Shown here: positions 1 through 5,746 of the stretch, one piece after another
Layout of the letters: every line of letters starts with the position of its first letter
Position numbering within the stretch: position 1 is the stretch's first letter
Assembly (NCBI GenBank): GCA_030431085.1
Contig: JAUIJW010000135.1
Span: forward strand, 1-6,471
Direction: 5' to 3'
Source of the DNA: Bacteroidia bacterium
GTDB taxonomy: Bacteria; Bacteroidota; Bacteroidia; Flavobacteriales; Flavobacteriaceae
Length of the DNA: 6,471 nucleotides
Translations under genes and position numbers: made by a program
Notes under the pieces: model-generated
What the model was told of the DNA's origin: nothing
The model's input: only the letters and a program-made list of their open reading frames with translations
Databases searched by the model: none

Positions 1-570
1 ACCAATGATGTATTAGAGGCGGCTGGAACAAAATGGAATTTTTTACCTTTTAAGCCAGGTTTGGTTGGCGGGCATTGTATTGGTGTAGATCCATATTATT
101 TGGCACAGAAAGCACAACAATTAGGGTACAATCCTGAAATTATTTTAGCAGGTAGAAGACTTAATGATAGCATGGGGCCATTTGTAGCTCAAGAGACTAT
201 CAAATTAATGATTAAGAAAGGGATTGCTGTACATAATTCTAATATCCTAGTCTTAGGAATCACCTTTAAGGAAGATTGTCCGGATATTAGAAATTCTAGA
301 GTAATTGACATAATTGAAGAATTAAATTCTTACGACGTAAATGTGGATGTCTATGATCCATGGGCCAATGAAGATGAAGTAAAACATGAATACAATGTGG
401 ATTTGATAAAACACGAAAACAATTTACGAGAGAATTACGATGCTGTAGTTTTGGCCGTATCACATAAAGAGTTCAAATCTTTAAATATTACTGATTTTGT
501 AGCAAAAACACACGTGATATTTGATGTAAAATCCATTCTAGATAGAAAATCAATCGACTGTAGATTATAA
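1..570 (+). CDS. UDP-sugar 6-dehydrogenase (TviB/VipA/WbpO-like), C-terminal part, 5' truncated
   Basis: Frame 1 is open from the first base to a TAA at 568-570 and gives 189 residues. The family is usually about 420-430 residues, so the N-terminal NAD-binding Rossmann domain lies outside the window. The family oxidises C6 of a UDP-sugar in two NAD-dependent steps, giving a UDP-uronic acid for capsule, O-antigen or exopolysaccharide. The active-site segment PGLVGGHCIGVDPYYL is at residues 19-34, and the catalytic Cys codon is at 76-78. The C-terminal UDP-binding domain shows GITFKEDCPDIRNSR, including the usual Lys and Arg. The text around the Cys resembles enzymes acting on UDP-GlcNAc or UDP-GalNAc (TviB, WbpO) more than UDP-glucose dehydrogenases, but the substrate is not certain. 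A TTG at 61 lies inside the conserved motif and is not a start. The next gene begins 10 bases downstream, which suggests co-transcription. Confidence 0.93.
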   Translation, partial: TNDVLEAAGTKWNFLPFKPGLVGGHCIGVDPYYLAQKAQQLGYNPEIILAGRRLNDSMGPFVAQETIKLMIKKGIAVHNSNILVLGITFKEDCPDIRNSRVIDIIEELNSYDVNVDVYDPWANEDEVKHEYNVDLIKHENNLRENYDAVVLAVSHKEFKSLNITDFVAKTHVIFDVKSILDRKSIDCRL

Positions 571-580
571 AATTAAGAAA

Positions 581-1627
581 ATGAGTAAAACTGTTTTAGT
601 AACTGGTGCGGCTGGTTTTATTGGTCATCATTTATCAAAACTTTTGGTAAAAGAGGGCTATAAAGTAGTAGGGTTAGATAATATAAACGATTATTATGAT
701 CCTAATTTAAAATTAGCTCGTTTAAGAGATATGAATCTAGATACTTCGGGTATTGAGTATAATAAACCAATAACTGGTGATATTACTTTTTATAAGATTG
801 ATTTAACAGATAAAAAAAGTTTATTGGATCTGTTTGAAGACAACCAATTTAATTTTGTTGTTAATTTGGCAGCTCAAGCAGGAGTAAGGTATTCTCTAGA
901 AAACCCCCAATCTTATGTGGATTCTAATATTACAGGTTTTTTAAATATTTTGGAGGCTTGTAGAGCTTTTCCCGTTGAACATTTGGTTTATGCATCTTCT
1001 AGTTCTGTTTATGGTTTAAATGAAGCGATTCCATTTGCTACAAGTGACCATACTGATCATCCTTTGGCCATTTATGCTGCCAGTAAAAAGGCGAATGAAA
1101 TGATGGCACATTCTTATTCTCATTTGTACGGAATTCCTTCTACGGGATTAAGATTTTTTACTGTTTACGGACCTTTTGGTAGACCCGATATGGCTTTGCA
1201 TATTTTTACAAAAGCTATGGTTGAAGATAGAGAATTTGAAGTGTTTAACTATGGAGAAATGAGTAGGGACTTTACCTATGTAGCTGATATAGTGGAGAGT
1301 ATAAAACGTCTATTACCAAAGGCTCCAAAAGGTAATCACCCCAAGTTTAATCCTAAAAATCCTAACCCAGCAATAAGCTCTGCACCATATCAACTTTTTA
1401 ATATTGGTAATAACAGTCCGGTGGCGCTTATGGATTATGTTAGAGCAGTTGAAAAAGCATTAGGAAAAAAAGGGAAAATTATTTATAAAGAACTGCAACC
1501 GGGTGATGTTCAAAGAACTTATGCTAATGTTGAAAGTCTTTTCGATTATATTGATTTTAAACCATCGACCAGTATAGAAGATGGTATTAAAGCGTTTGTG
1601 GATAAATATTTAGAGTTAAATAGTTGA
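581..1627 (+). CDS. NAD-dependent UDP-uronate 4-epimerase, CapI-like (probable UDP-glucuronate 4-epimerase)
   Basis: This is a 348-residue extended short-chain dehydrogenase/reductase of the UDP-sugar epimerase family. The NAD-binding motif GAAGFIG is at residues 9-15. NLAAQAGVRYS is at 95-105, the serine cluster SSSSVYG at 139-145, and the catalytic pair YxxxK is Tyr165 and Lys169. RFFTVYGPFGRPDMA at 191-205 and the late SAPYQLFNIGN segment near 268-277 are typical of CapI-type UDP-glucuronate 4-epimerases, as is the length. The expected reaction inverts C4, for example UDP-GlcA to UDP-GalA, in the cytoplasm. It follows the dehydrogenase by 10 bases, so its substrate is probably that enzyme's product. 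If that product is an N-acetylated uronate, the epimerase may act on UDP-GlcNAcA instead. The ATG at 581 is preceded by AATTAAGAAA with no Shine-Dalgarno. The start is supported because the Rossmann motif begins a few residues in. Confidence 0.93.
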   Translation: MSKTVLVTGAAGFIGHHLSKLLVKEGYKVVGLDNINDYYDPNLKLARLRDMNLDTSGIEYNKPITGDITFYKIDLTDKKSLLDLFEDNQFNFVVNLAAQAGVRYSLENPQSYVDSNITGFLNILEACRAFPVEHLVYASSSSVYGLNEAIPFATSDHTDHPLAIYAASKKANEMMAHSYSHLYGIPSTGLRFFTVYGPFGRPDMALHIFTKAMVEDREFEVFNYGEMSRDFTYVADIVESIKRLLPKAPKGNHPKFNPKNPNPAISSAPYQLFNIGNNSPVALMDYVRAVEKALGKKGKIIYKELQPGDVQRTYANVESLFDYIDFKPSTSIEDGIKAFVDKYLELNS

Positions 1628-1629
1628 AA

Positions 1630-2427
1630 ATGATTACTAAAAATTTGGAAATAGCCATTAATGCGGCAATAGACGGGGGGGAAGAAATCATGAAGATTTA
1701 CCAAAAAGAATTTGAAGTAGAGATAAAAGATGATAATTCTCCACTAACCATAGCAGATAAAAACGCCAACACAATCATTAATAAGTATCTGGTTGATACT
1801 AATATCCCTATTATTAGTGAAGAAAATAAGCAAATAGCTTATGATGAAAGAAAAGATTGGGTAGATTGTTGGATTGTTGATCCCTTAGATGGGACAAAAG
1901 AATTTGTAAAGCGTAATGGTGAGTTTACTGTTAATATTGCATTGGTAGAAAACGGCAAACCTGTTTTAGGGGTCATTTACGTGCCCGTATCTAAAACCTT
2001 ATATTATGGAGACTCCAATCAAGGTTATGCCAATAAAATTACTTTAAAATCGCATCAAGTGAGTTTAAGTGAGTTACAAAATGATTCAACGGCAATAAAA
2101 GCTGATGATACTACGCAACAAGTGATTAAAGTAGTTGGGAGTAGATCGCACATGAATGACGATACTTTAGCATATGTTAAAAAATTAGAACAGCAAGGTC
2201 AATCTACAGAAATTGTTTCTAAGGGGAGTTCATTAAAGTTTTGTTTGGTGGCAGAAGGTCATGCTCATGTATATCCTAGATTTGCACCTACTATGGAGTG
2301 GGATACCGCCGCAGGACAAGCTATTTGTGAGGCAGTAGGGCTACAAGTGATATCGCAAGAAACACAAGAACCATTACTGTATAATAAAAAGAATCTTTTA
2401 AACCCTTGGTTTTTAGTATCTAAATAA
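1630..2427 (+). CDS. cysQ: 3'(2'),5'-bisphosphate nucleotidase CysQ
   Basis: CysQ is a Mg-dependent phosphatase of the inositol monophosphatase superfamily. It hydrolyses PAP (adenosine 3',5'-bisphosphate), the by-product of PAPS use, to AMP and phosphate, and so prevents product inhibition. With the start at ATG 1630 the protein has 265 residues; E. coli CysQ has 246. Metal-binding motifs are present in order: Glu64-Glu65 in IISEEN, DPLDGT at 84-89 and WDTAAG at 224-229. An in-frame TTG at 1624 overlaps the epimerase stop (TGA 1625-1627). I prefer the ATG, which begins 2 bases after that stop. The gene lies just upstream of cysC, cysD and cysN, which supports PAP rather than inositol phosphate as substrate. 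A run of seven G (1675-1681) falls at codons 16-18, unusual in such AT-rich sequence. Confidence 0.93.
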   Translation: MITKNLEIAINAAIDGGEEIMKIYQKEFEVEIKDDNSPLTIADKNANTIINKYLVDTNIPIISEENKQIAYDERKDWVDCWIVDPLDGTKEFVKRNGEFTVNIALVENGKPVLGVIYVPVSKTLYYGDSNQGYANKITLKSHQVSLSELQNDSTAIKADDTTQQVIKVVGSRSHMNDDTLAYVKKLEQQGQSTEIVSKGSSLKFCLVAEGHAHVYPRFAPTMEWDTAAGQAICEAVGLQVISQETQEPLLYNKKNLLNPWFLVSK

Positions 2428-2849
2428 TGGTAGATAGCTCAAGAAAGAGACACTTAGCCAAAACAATTACATGGCGTATAGTTGGTACAATTGATACGAT
2501 TTTGCTATCATGGTTTATTTCTGGGAATCCATTAACAGGGCTTAAGATTGGTTTGGCAGAAGTGTTTACAAAAATGCTTTTGTATTATTTGCATGAAAGG
2601 GTGTGGTTTAAAATAAACCTATCTAAACACGGTAAAATTAGAGAAAGTAGAAAACGTCATCTTGCTAAAACCATTACTTGGAGGCTAATAGGAACAATAG
2701 ATACGATGACCATTGCTTGGATAGTCTCTGGTAATCCATTAACAGGTTTGAAAATAGGTATTGCAGAAGTTATCACTAAAATGTTATTTTACTACCTACA
2801 TGAAAGAGTATGGTATAAAATTGACTACGGATTAGAAGAAAGAAATTAA
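2427..2849 (+). CDS. Predicted membrane protein with two tandem DUF2061 domains
   Basis: The 140-residue protein is almost entirely two copies of one domain, residues 5-63 and 74-132, joined by a basic linker of about 10 residues. Each copy starts with a basic SRKRHLAKTITWR segment. A hydrophobic stretch follows (about 16-32 and 85-101), then SGNPLTGLKIG, a second hydrophobic stretch and LHERVW. This matches my recollection of DUF2061, a family of predicted membrane proteins of unknown function. The basic N-terminus and linker suggest four membrane segments, with both termini and the linker in the cytoplasm. The ATG shares its A with the cysQ stop (TAATG, 2425-2429), so translation is probably coupled. 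Its place between cysQ and cysC suggests a role linked to sulfate activation, such as a membrane partner or transport accessory. That role is inference; I know of no biochemical function. Confidence 0.85.
   Translation: MVDSSRKRHLAKTITWRIVGTIDTILLSWFISGNPLTGLKIGLAEVFTKMLLYYLHERVWFKINLSKHGKIRESRKRHLAKTITWRLIGTIDTMTIAWIVSGNPLTGLKIGIAEVITKMLFYYLHERVWYKIDYGLEERN
2439..2822 (+). repeat. Intragenic tandem duplication of the DUF2061 domain
   Basis: Unit 1 spans 2439-2615 and unit 2 spans 2646-2822, with a 207-base (69-codon) offset. By hand alignment, 47 of 59 residues are identical. Of those 47, 25 use different codons in the two copies, so the DNA has diverged much more than the protein. The replaced residues are mostly conservative hydrophobic swaps concentrated in the first membrane segment. 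This is an old duplication held by selection, not a recent repeat or an assembly artefact. Confidence 0.9.
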
Positions 2850-2856
2850 TTGAATT

Positions 2857-3444
2857 ATGAAAGAAAATATCATTCGCCATAATTACCATGTCACTAAACA
2901 ACAGCGTCAGCAACTAAATAATCATCAATCTTTTTTAATTTGGTTTACAGGTTTATCAGGATCGGGTAAATCGACTCTGGCCAATGCTTTGGAGGAAAGG
3001 TTATATGAAAAAGGCATTAAAACCTATGCCTTAGATGGTGATAATATCCGTAAAGGTATCAATAAAGATCTTACCTTTGCTCCTCAAGATAGAACAGAAA
3101 ATATTAGAAGAATTGCAGAAATCGCTCACCTTTTTATAGATTCTGGTACCGTGGTTTTAGGAGCTTTTGTATCACCCTACAAAAAAGATAGGGAAAACAT
3201 TGCCAGTATCGTTGGAAATAGTAATTTTGTCGAAGTTTTTGTAAATACCTCTATCGAAGAGTGCGAAAAAAGAGATGTTAAAGGGCTATATAAAAAGGCC
3301 AGAAAGGGAGAGATAAAAGATTTTACTGGCATCAACGCACCTTACGAATCTCCTGAAAATCCTGACGTAGAAGTAATTACAGATCATTTAAGTATTGATG
3401 AAGCTGTAGAAAAGATTTATCAAGTTATAAAACAAAAATTATAA
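2857..3444 (+). CDS. cysC: Adenylylsulfate (APS) kinase CysC
   Basis: CysC phosphorylates the 3'-OH of APS with ATP to make PAPS, the sulfate donor for sulfotransferases and for PAPS reductase. The 195-residue length fits a stand-alone enzyme (E. coli CysC has 201). The Walker A P-loop GLSGSGKS is at 32-39. APS-kinase signatures follow: LDGDNIRKG (59-67), DRTENIRR (78-85), the VSPYKKDRE segment (105-113) containing the Ser at the family's phosphoserine position, and GLYKKARKGEIKDFTG (143-158) followed by NAPYE and PENPD. All key motifs look intact. The gene starts 7 bases after the DUF2061 gene and its TAA overlaps the cysD ATG. It is a separate gene here, not fused to CysN as in some bacteria. 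Confidence 0.97.
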   Translation: MKENIIRHNYHVTKQQRQQLNNHQSFLIWFTGLSGSGKSTLANALEERLYEKGIKTYALDGDNIRKGINKDLTFAPQDRTENIRRIAEIAHLFIDSGTVVLGAFVSPYKKDRENIASIVGNSNFVEVFVNTSIEECEKRDVKGLYKKARKGEIKDFTGINAPYESPENPDVEVITDHLSIDEAVEKIYQVIKQKL

Positions 3445-4352
3445 TGAGCAAGAAGTATTATTTGAATTATTTAGACGAGTTAGAATCGGAGGCAGTTTTT
3501 GTTTTACGTGAAGTGTGGGCACAGTTTGAAAATCCTGTAATTTTATTTTCAGGAGGAAAAGACTCAATTGTTTTAGCGCATTTAGCAAAAAAAGCGTTTT
3601 ATCCAGCAAAAATTCCATTTTCATTATTACACATTGATACAGGTCATAATTTTCCGGAAACGATTAAGTTTAGAGATGATTTGATTCAAAGTTTAGGGGC
3701 CAATTTATTGGTAGGATCTGTTCAAGAGTCTATTGACAATAAAAGGGTTGTGGAAGAAAAAGGTAAAAATGCTACACGTAATGCTTTACAGATAACCACT
3801 TTATTAGATACAATTGAAGATCACAAAATAGATTGTGCTATTGGTGGAGGTAGACGTGATGAGGAGAAAGCAAGAGCTAAGGAAAGGTTTTTTTCGCACA
3901 GAGATGATTTTGGTCAATGGACACCAAAAAATCAAAGACCTGAGCTATGGAACCTCTTTAATGGTAAAATGCATGAAGGAGAACATTTTAGAGCATTCCC
4001 TATTAGTAATTGGACAGAAATGGATGTGTGGAATTATATTTTAAGAGAAAATATTGCCATACCGTCTTTATATTTTGCTCATGAAAGAGAGGTGGTTTTT
4101 AGAAATGGAAGTTGGATTCCTGTTTCTGAATATCTAATCATGCAGGACAATGAAGAAGTACGTACCAAAAAAATTAGATTTAGAACACTTGGTGATATCA
4201 CTATTACTGGAGGAATTGAAAGTCAAGCAGATACATTAGAGAAAATTGTTGAAGAAGTATCTGCTATGAGAGAAACAGAACGCGGTAATAGAGCTGATGA
4301 TAAACGTTCTGAAACAGCAATGGAAGACAGAAAAAAACAAGGGTACTTTTAA
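3444..4352 (+). CDS. cysD: Sulfate adenylyltransferase subunit 2, CysD
   Basis: CysD is the catalytic subunit of the heterodimeric ATP sulfurylase. It adenylates sulfate to APS, and GTP hydrolysis by CysN drives the reaction. The protein has 302 residues, the same as the E. coli enzyme. The PP-loop ATP-pyrophosphatase motif SGGKDS is at 36-41. HIDTGHNFPET (63-73), GGGRRDEEKARAKER (134-148) and the C-terminal RFRTLGDITITG (245-256) are characteristic of CysD rather than of the related PAPS reductase CysH. The start overlaps the cysC stop by one base (TAATG, 3442-3446), so translation is probably coupled. A run of seven A at 4331-4337, close to the stop, leaves the frame intact. Confidence 0.97.
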   Translation: MSKKYYLNYLDELESEAVFVLREVWAQFENPVILFSGGKDSIVLAHLAKKAFYPAKIPFSLLHIDTGHNFPETIKFRDDLIQSLGANLLVGSVQESIDNKRVVEEKGKNATRNALQITTLLDTIEDHKIDCAIGGGRRDEEKARAKERFFSHRDDFGQWTPKNQRPELWNLFNGKMHEGEHFRAFPISNWTEMDVWNYILRENIAIPSLYFAHEREVVFRNGSWIPVSEYLIMQDNEEVRTKKIRFRTLGDITITGGIESQADTLEKIVEEVSAMRETERGNRADDKRSETAMEDRKKQGYF

Positions 4353-4363
4353 AATTATATAAA

Positions 4364-5620
4364 ATGAGCATAGATAAAAATCAATTGTTAAGATTTACAA
4401 CTGCAGGTAGTGTTGATGATGGTAAAAGTACTTTAATTGGTCGATTACTTTACGATTCAAAATCAATTTTTGAAGATCAAATAAGTTCAGTAGAAAAAAC
4501 AAGTAAAAGAAAAGGACTTGAAAATATAGATTTAGCCATGTTTACTGATGGTCTAAAAGATGAGAGAGAACAAGGTATTACTATAGATGTAGCTTATAGG
4601 TATTTTACAACTCCTAAAAGAAAGTTCATTATTGCAGATACACCTGGGCATATTCAGTATACAAGAAATATGGTTACGGGTGCTTCTACCGCTAATGTAG
4701 CGCTATTGTTAATTGATGCTAGAAAAGGTGTAATTGAACAAACAAAACGCCATTCTTACATAGCTTCTTTACTACAAATTTCACATGTTATTGTATGTGT
4801 TAATAAAATGGATTTAGTAGATTATAGTGAAGATGTTTTTAATGATATTGTAACCGCATATGAAGAAATGTCATCTAAAATGATGATTAAAGATGTAAGA
4901 TATATTCCGATTAGTGCTTTAGAAGGTGATAATGTGGTACACCGCTCAGAGAATATGCCTTGGTATCAAAATGCTCCGTTGCTGCATACACTAGAAACCA
5001 TTCATATTACTAGCGATAATAATATGATAGATGCTCGTTTTCCGGTTCAAACCGTTATAAGACCACAAGACGAAGCCCATAGAGATTACAGGGGCTATGC
5101 CGGTACAGTGGCTGGAGGAATTTTTAGGGTTGGAGATGCTGTTAAAGTATTGCCGTCTGGGTTTACATCAAAAGTAAAATCTATTAATGTTTATGATCAG
5201 GAAAAACAAGAGGTTTTTGAGGGCATGAGTGCCGCCATAACTTTAGTAGATGATATTGATATAAGTAGAGGAGATATGATAGTGAAGGCGAACAATTTAC
5301 CCGAAAGCACTCAAGATATTTCTGCTATGATTTGTTGGTTTAACGAAAGAGAAGCACAGCCAAGGGCAAAATATACCATCAAGCATACAACCAATGAGCA
5401 AAAGGCTATGATCAAAGAAATTGAGTATAAAATAGATATAGATACGGTTAAGCGAAATGTTGAGGACAAAAGCATTAAAATGAACGATATTTGTAAAGTT
5501 AAGATACGTACAACAGCACCATTATTGATGGATTCTTATGCTGCTAATAGAAAAACAGGAAGTTTTATTCTGATTGATGAAGGTACTAATGAAACCGTTG
5601 CAGGAGGTATGCTTATTTAG
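4364..5620 (+). CDS. cysN: Sulfate adenylyltransferase subunit 1 (GTPase), CysN
   Basis: CysN is the elongation-factor-like GTPase subunit of ATP sulfurylase; its GTP cycle makes APS synthesis by CysD favourable. The G-motifs are complete: G1 GSVDDGKS (15-22), G2 Thr in GITID (71-75), G3 DTPGH (92-96), G4 NKMD (147-150) and G5 SAL (184-186). Beta-barrel domains like those of EF-Tu follow. GSVDDGKST and the FTDGLKDEREQGITID context separate CysN from true EF-Tu. At 418 residues it is shorter than E. coli CysN (475) and has no fused APS kinase, which fits the separate cysC upstream. It begins 11 bases after cysD, with no Shine-Dalgarno. It is the last gene of the run: the TAG at 5618-5620 is followed within 25 bases by an intrinsic terminator. 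Confidence 0.97.
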   Translation: MSIDKNQLLRFTTAGSVDDGKSTLIGRLLYDSKSIFEDQISSVEKTSKRKGLENIDLAMFTDGLKDEREQGITIDVAYRYFTTPKRKFIIADTPGHIQYTRNMVTGASTANVALLLIDARKGVIEQTKRHSYIASLLQISHVIVCVNKMDLVDYSEDVFNDIVTAYEEMSSKMMIKDVRYIPISALEGDNVVHRSENMPWYQNAPLLHTLETIHITSDNNMIDARFPVQTVIRPQDEAHRDYRGYAGTVAGGIFRVGDAVKVLPSGFTSKVKSINVYDQEKQEVFEGMSAAITLVDDIDISRGDMIVKANNLPESTQDISAMICWFNEREAQPRAKYTIKHTTNEQKAMIKEIEYKIDIDTVKRNVEDKSIKMNDICKVKIRTTAPLLMDSYAANRKTGSFILIDEGTNETVAGGMLI

Positions 5621-5643
5621 ACTATATTCATAAAAATTGTTAG

Positions 5644-5672
5644 AAAAGTCATCTTAATCGATGACTTTTTTT
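5644..5672 (+). terminator. Rho-independent terminator of the uronate/PAPS operon
   Basis: A perfect 10-bp stem pairs AAAAGTCATC (5644-5653) with GATGACTTTT (5660-5669) around the 6-base loop TTAATC. Seven consecutive T (5666-5672) overlap the end of the stem. It lies 23 bases past the cysN stop and ahead of the ychF promoter, so it should end the upstream transcript and insulate ychF. Confidence 0.88.
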
Positions 5673-5694
5673 ATGCAATAAATCAAAATAATCA

Positions 5695-5711
5695 CCATTG
5701 TAAATCAATGG
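5695..5711. repeat. Short perfect inverted repeat CCATTG-N5-CAATGG over the ychF -33 region
   Basis: Left arm 5695-5700 and right arm 5706-5711 are exact reverse complements separated by TAAAT. The -33 element (TTG, 5698-5700) lies inside the left arm, so a bound dimeric regulator would cover the promoter. Six-base arms can arise by chance, and no T-run follows, so it is not a terminator. A role as an operator is only a possibility. Confidence 0.4.
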
Positions 5712-5726
5712 AATAAGCTATATTTG
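5698..5726 (+). promoter_or_regulatory. Bacteroidota-type promoter of ychF
   Basis: The -7 element TATATTTG (5719-5726) matches the Bacteroidota housekeeping sigma consensus TAnnTTTG. A TTG (5698-5700), separated from it by 18 bases, serves as the -33 element. Transcription should start roughly 5-8 bases past the -7 box, leaving an untranslated leader of only about 12-16 bases before the ATG at 5747. No Shine-Dalgarno is present; the leader is A/T-rich, as is common in this phylum. Confidence 0.78.
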
Positions 5727-5746
5727 CACCCACAAAATTTATTTTT

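Larger units (their letters stand above)
1..5672 (+). other. Inferred operon: UDP-uronate synthesis plus PAPS synthesis and PAP recycling
   Basis: Seven same-strand genes are separated by 10, 2, -1, 7, -1 and 11 bases, with no terminator or convincing promoter between them and one terminator at the end. The spacing suggests a single transcript whose promoter lies left of the window. The order is dehydrogenase, 4-epimerase, cysQ, tandem DUF2061, cysC, cysD, cysN. Co-transcription is inferred from spacing only; a weak internal promoter inside a coding region cannot be excluded. Confidence 0.75.

Noticed and set aside
61..570. A gene starting at TTG 61
   Set aside because: The same frame is open to base 1 and the upstream residues belong to the conserved family sequence; TTG 61 encodes the Leu of PGLVGGHC. 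The gene is simply cut by the window edge.
1624..2427. TTG 1624 as the cysQ start
   Set aside because: It overlaps the epimerase stop and adds only two residues; the in-frame ATG at 1630 is the better start and still leaves the whole domain intact.
3439..3624. 61-residue reading frame on the minus strand
   Set aside because: Antisense to the start of cysD, with low-complexity Leu/Lys content mirroring the AT-rich coding strand, and no family signature.
3835..4044. 69-residue plus-strand frame inside cysD
   Set aside because: It lies in a different frame within the strongly conserved GGGRRDEEKARAKER region of cysD; it is a shadow of that gene.
4331..4337. A7 run near the end of cysD as a programmed frameshift site
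   Set aside because: The frame is intact, only a few codons remain to the stop, no stimulatory structure is apparent, and runs of A are common in this composition.
4353..4363. A promoter between cysD and cysN
   Set aside because: The gap is only 11 bases of A/T and no TAnnTTTG box is seen directly upstream.
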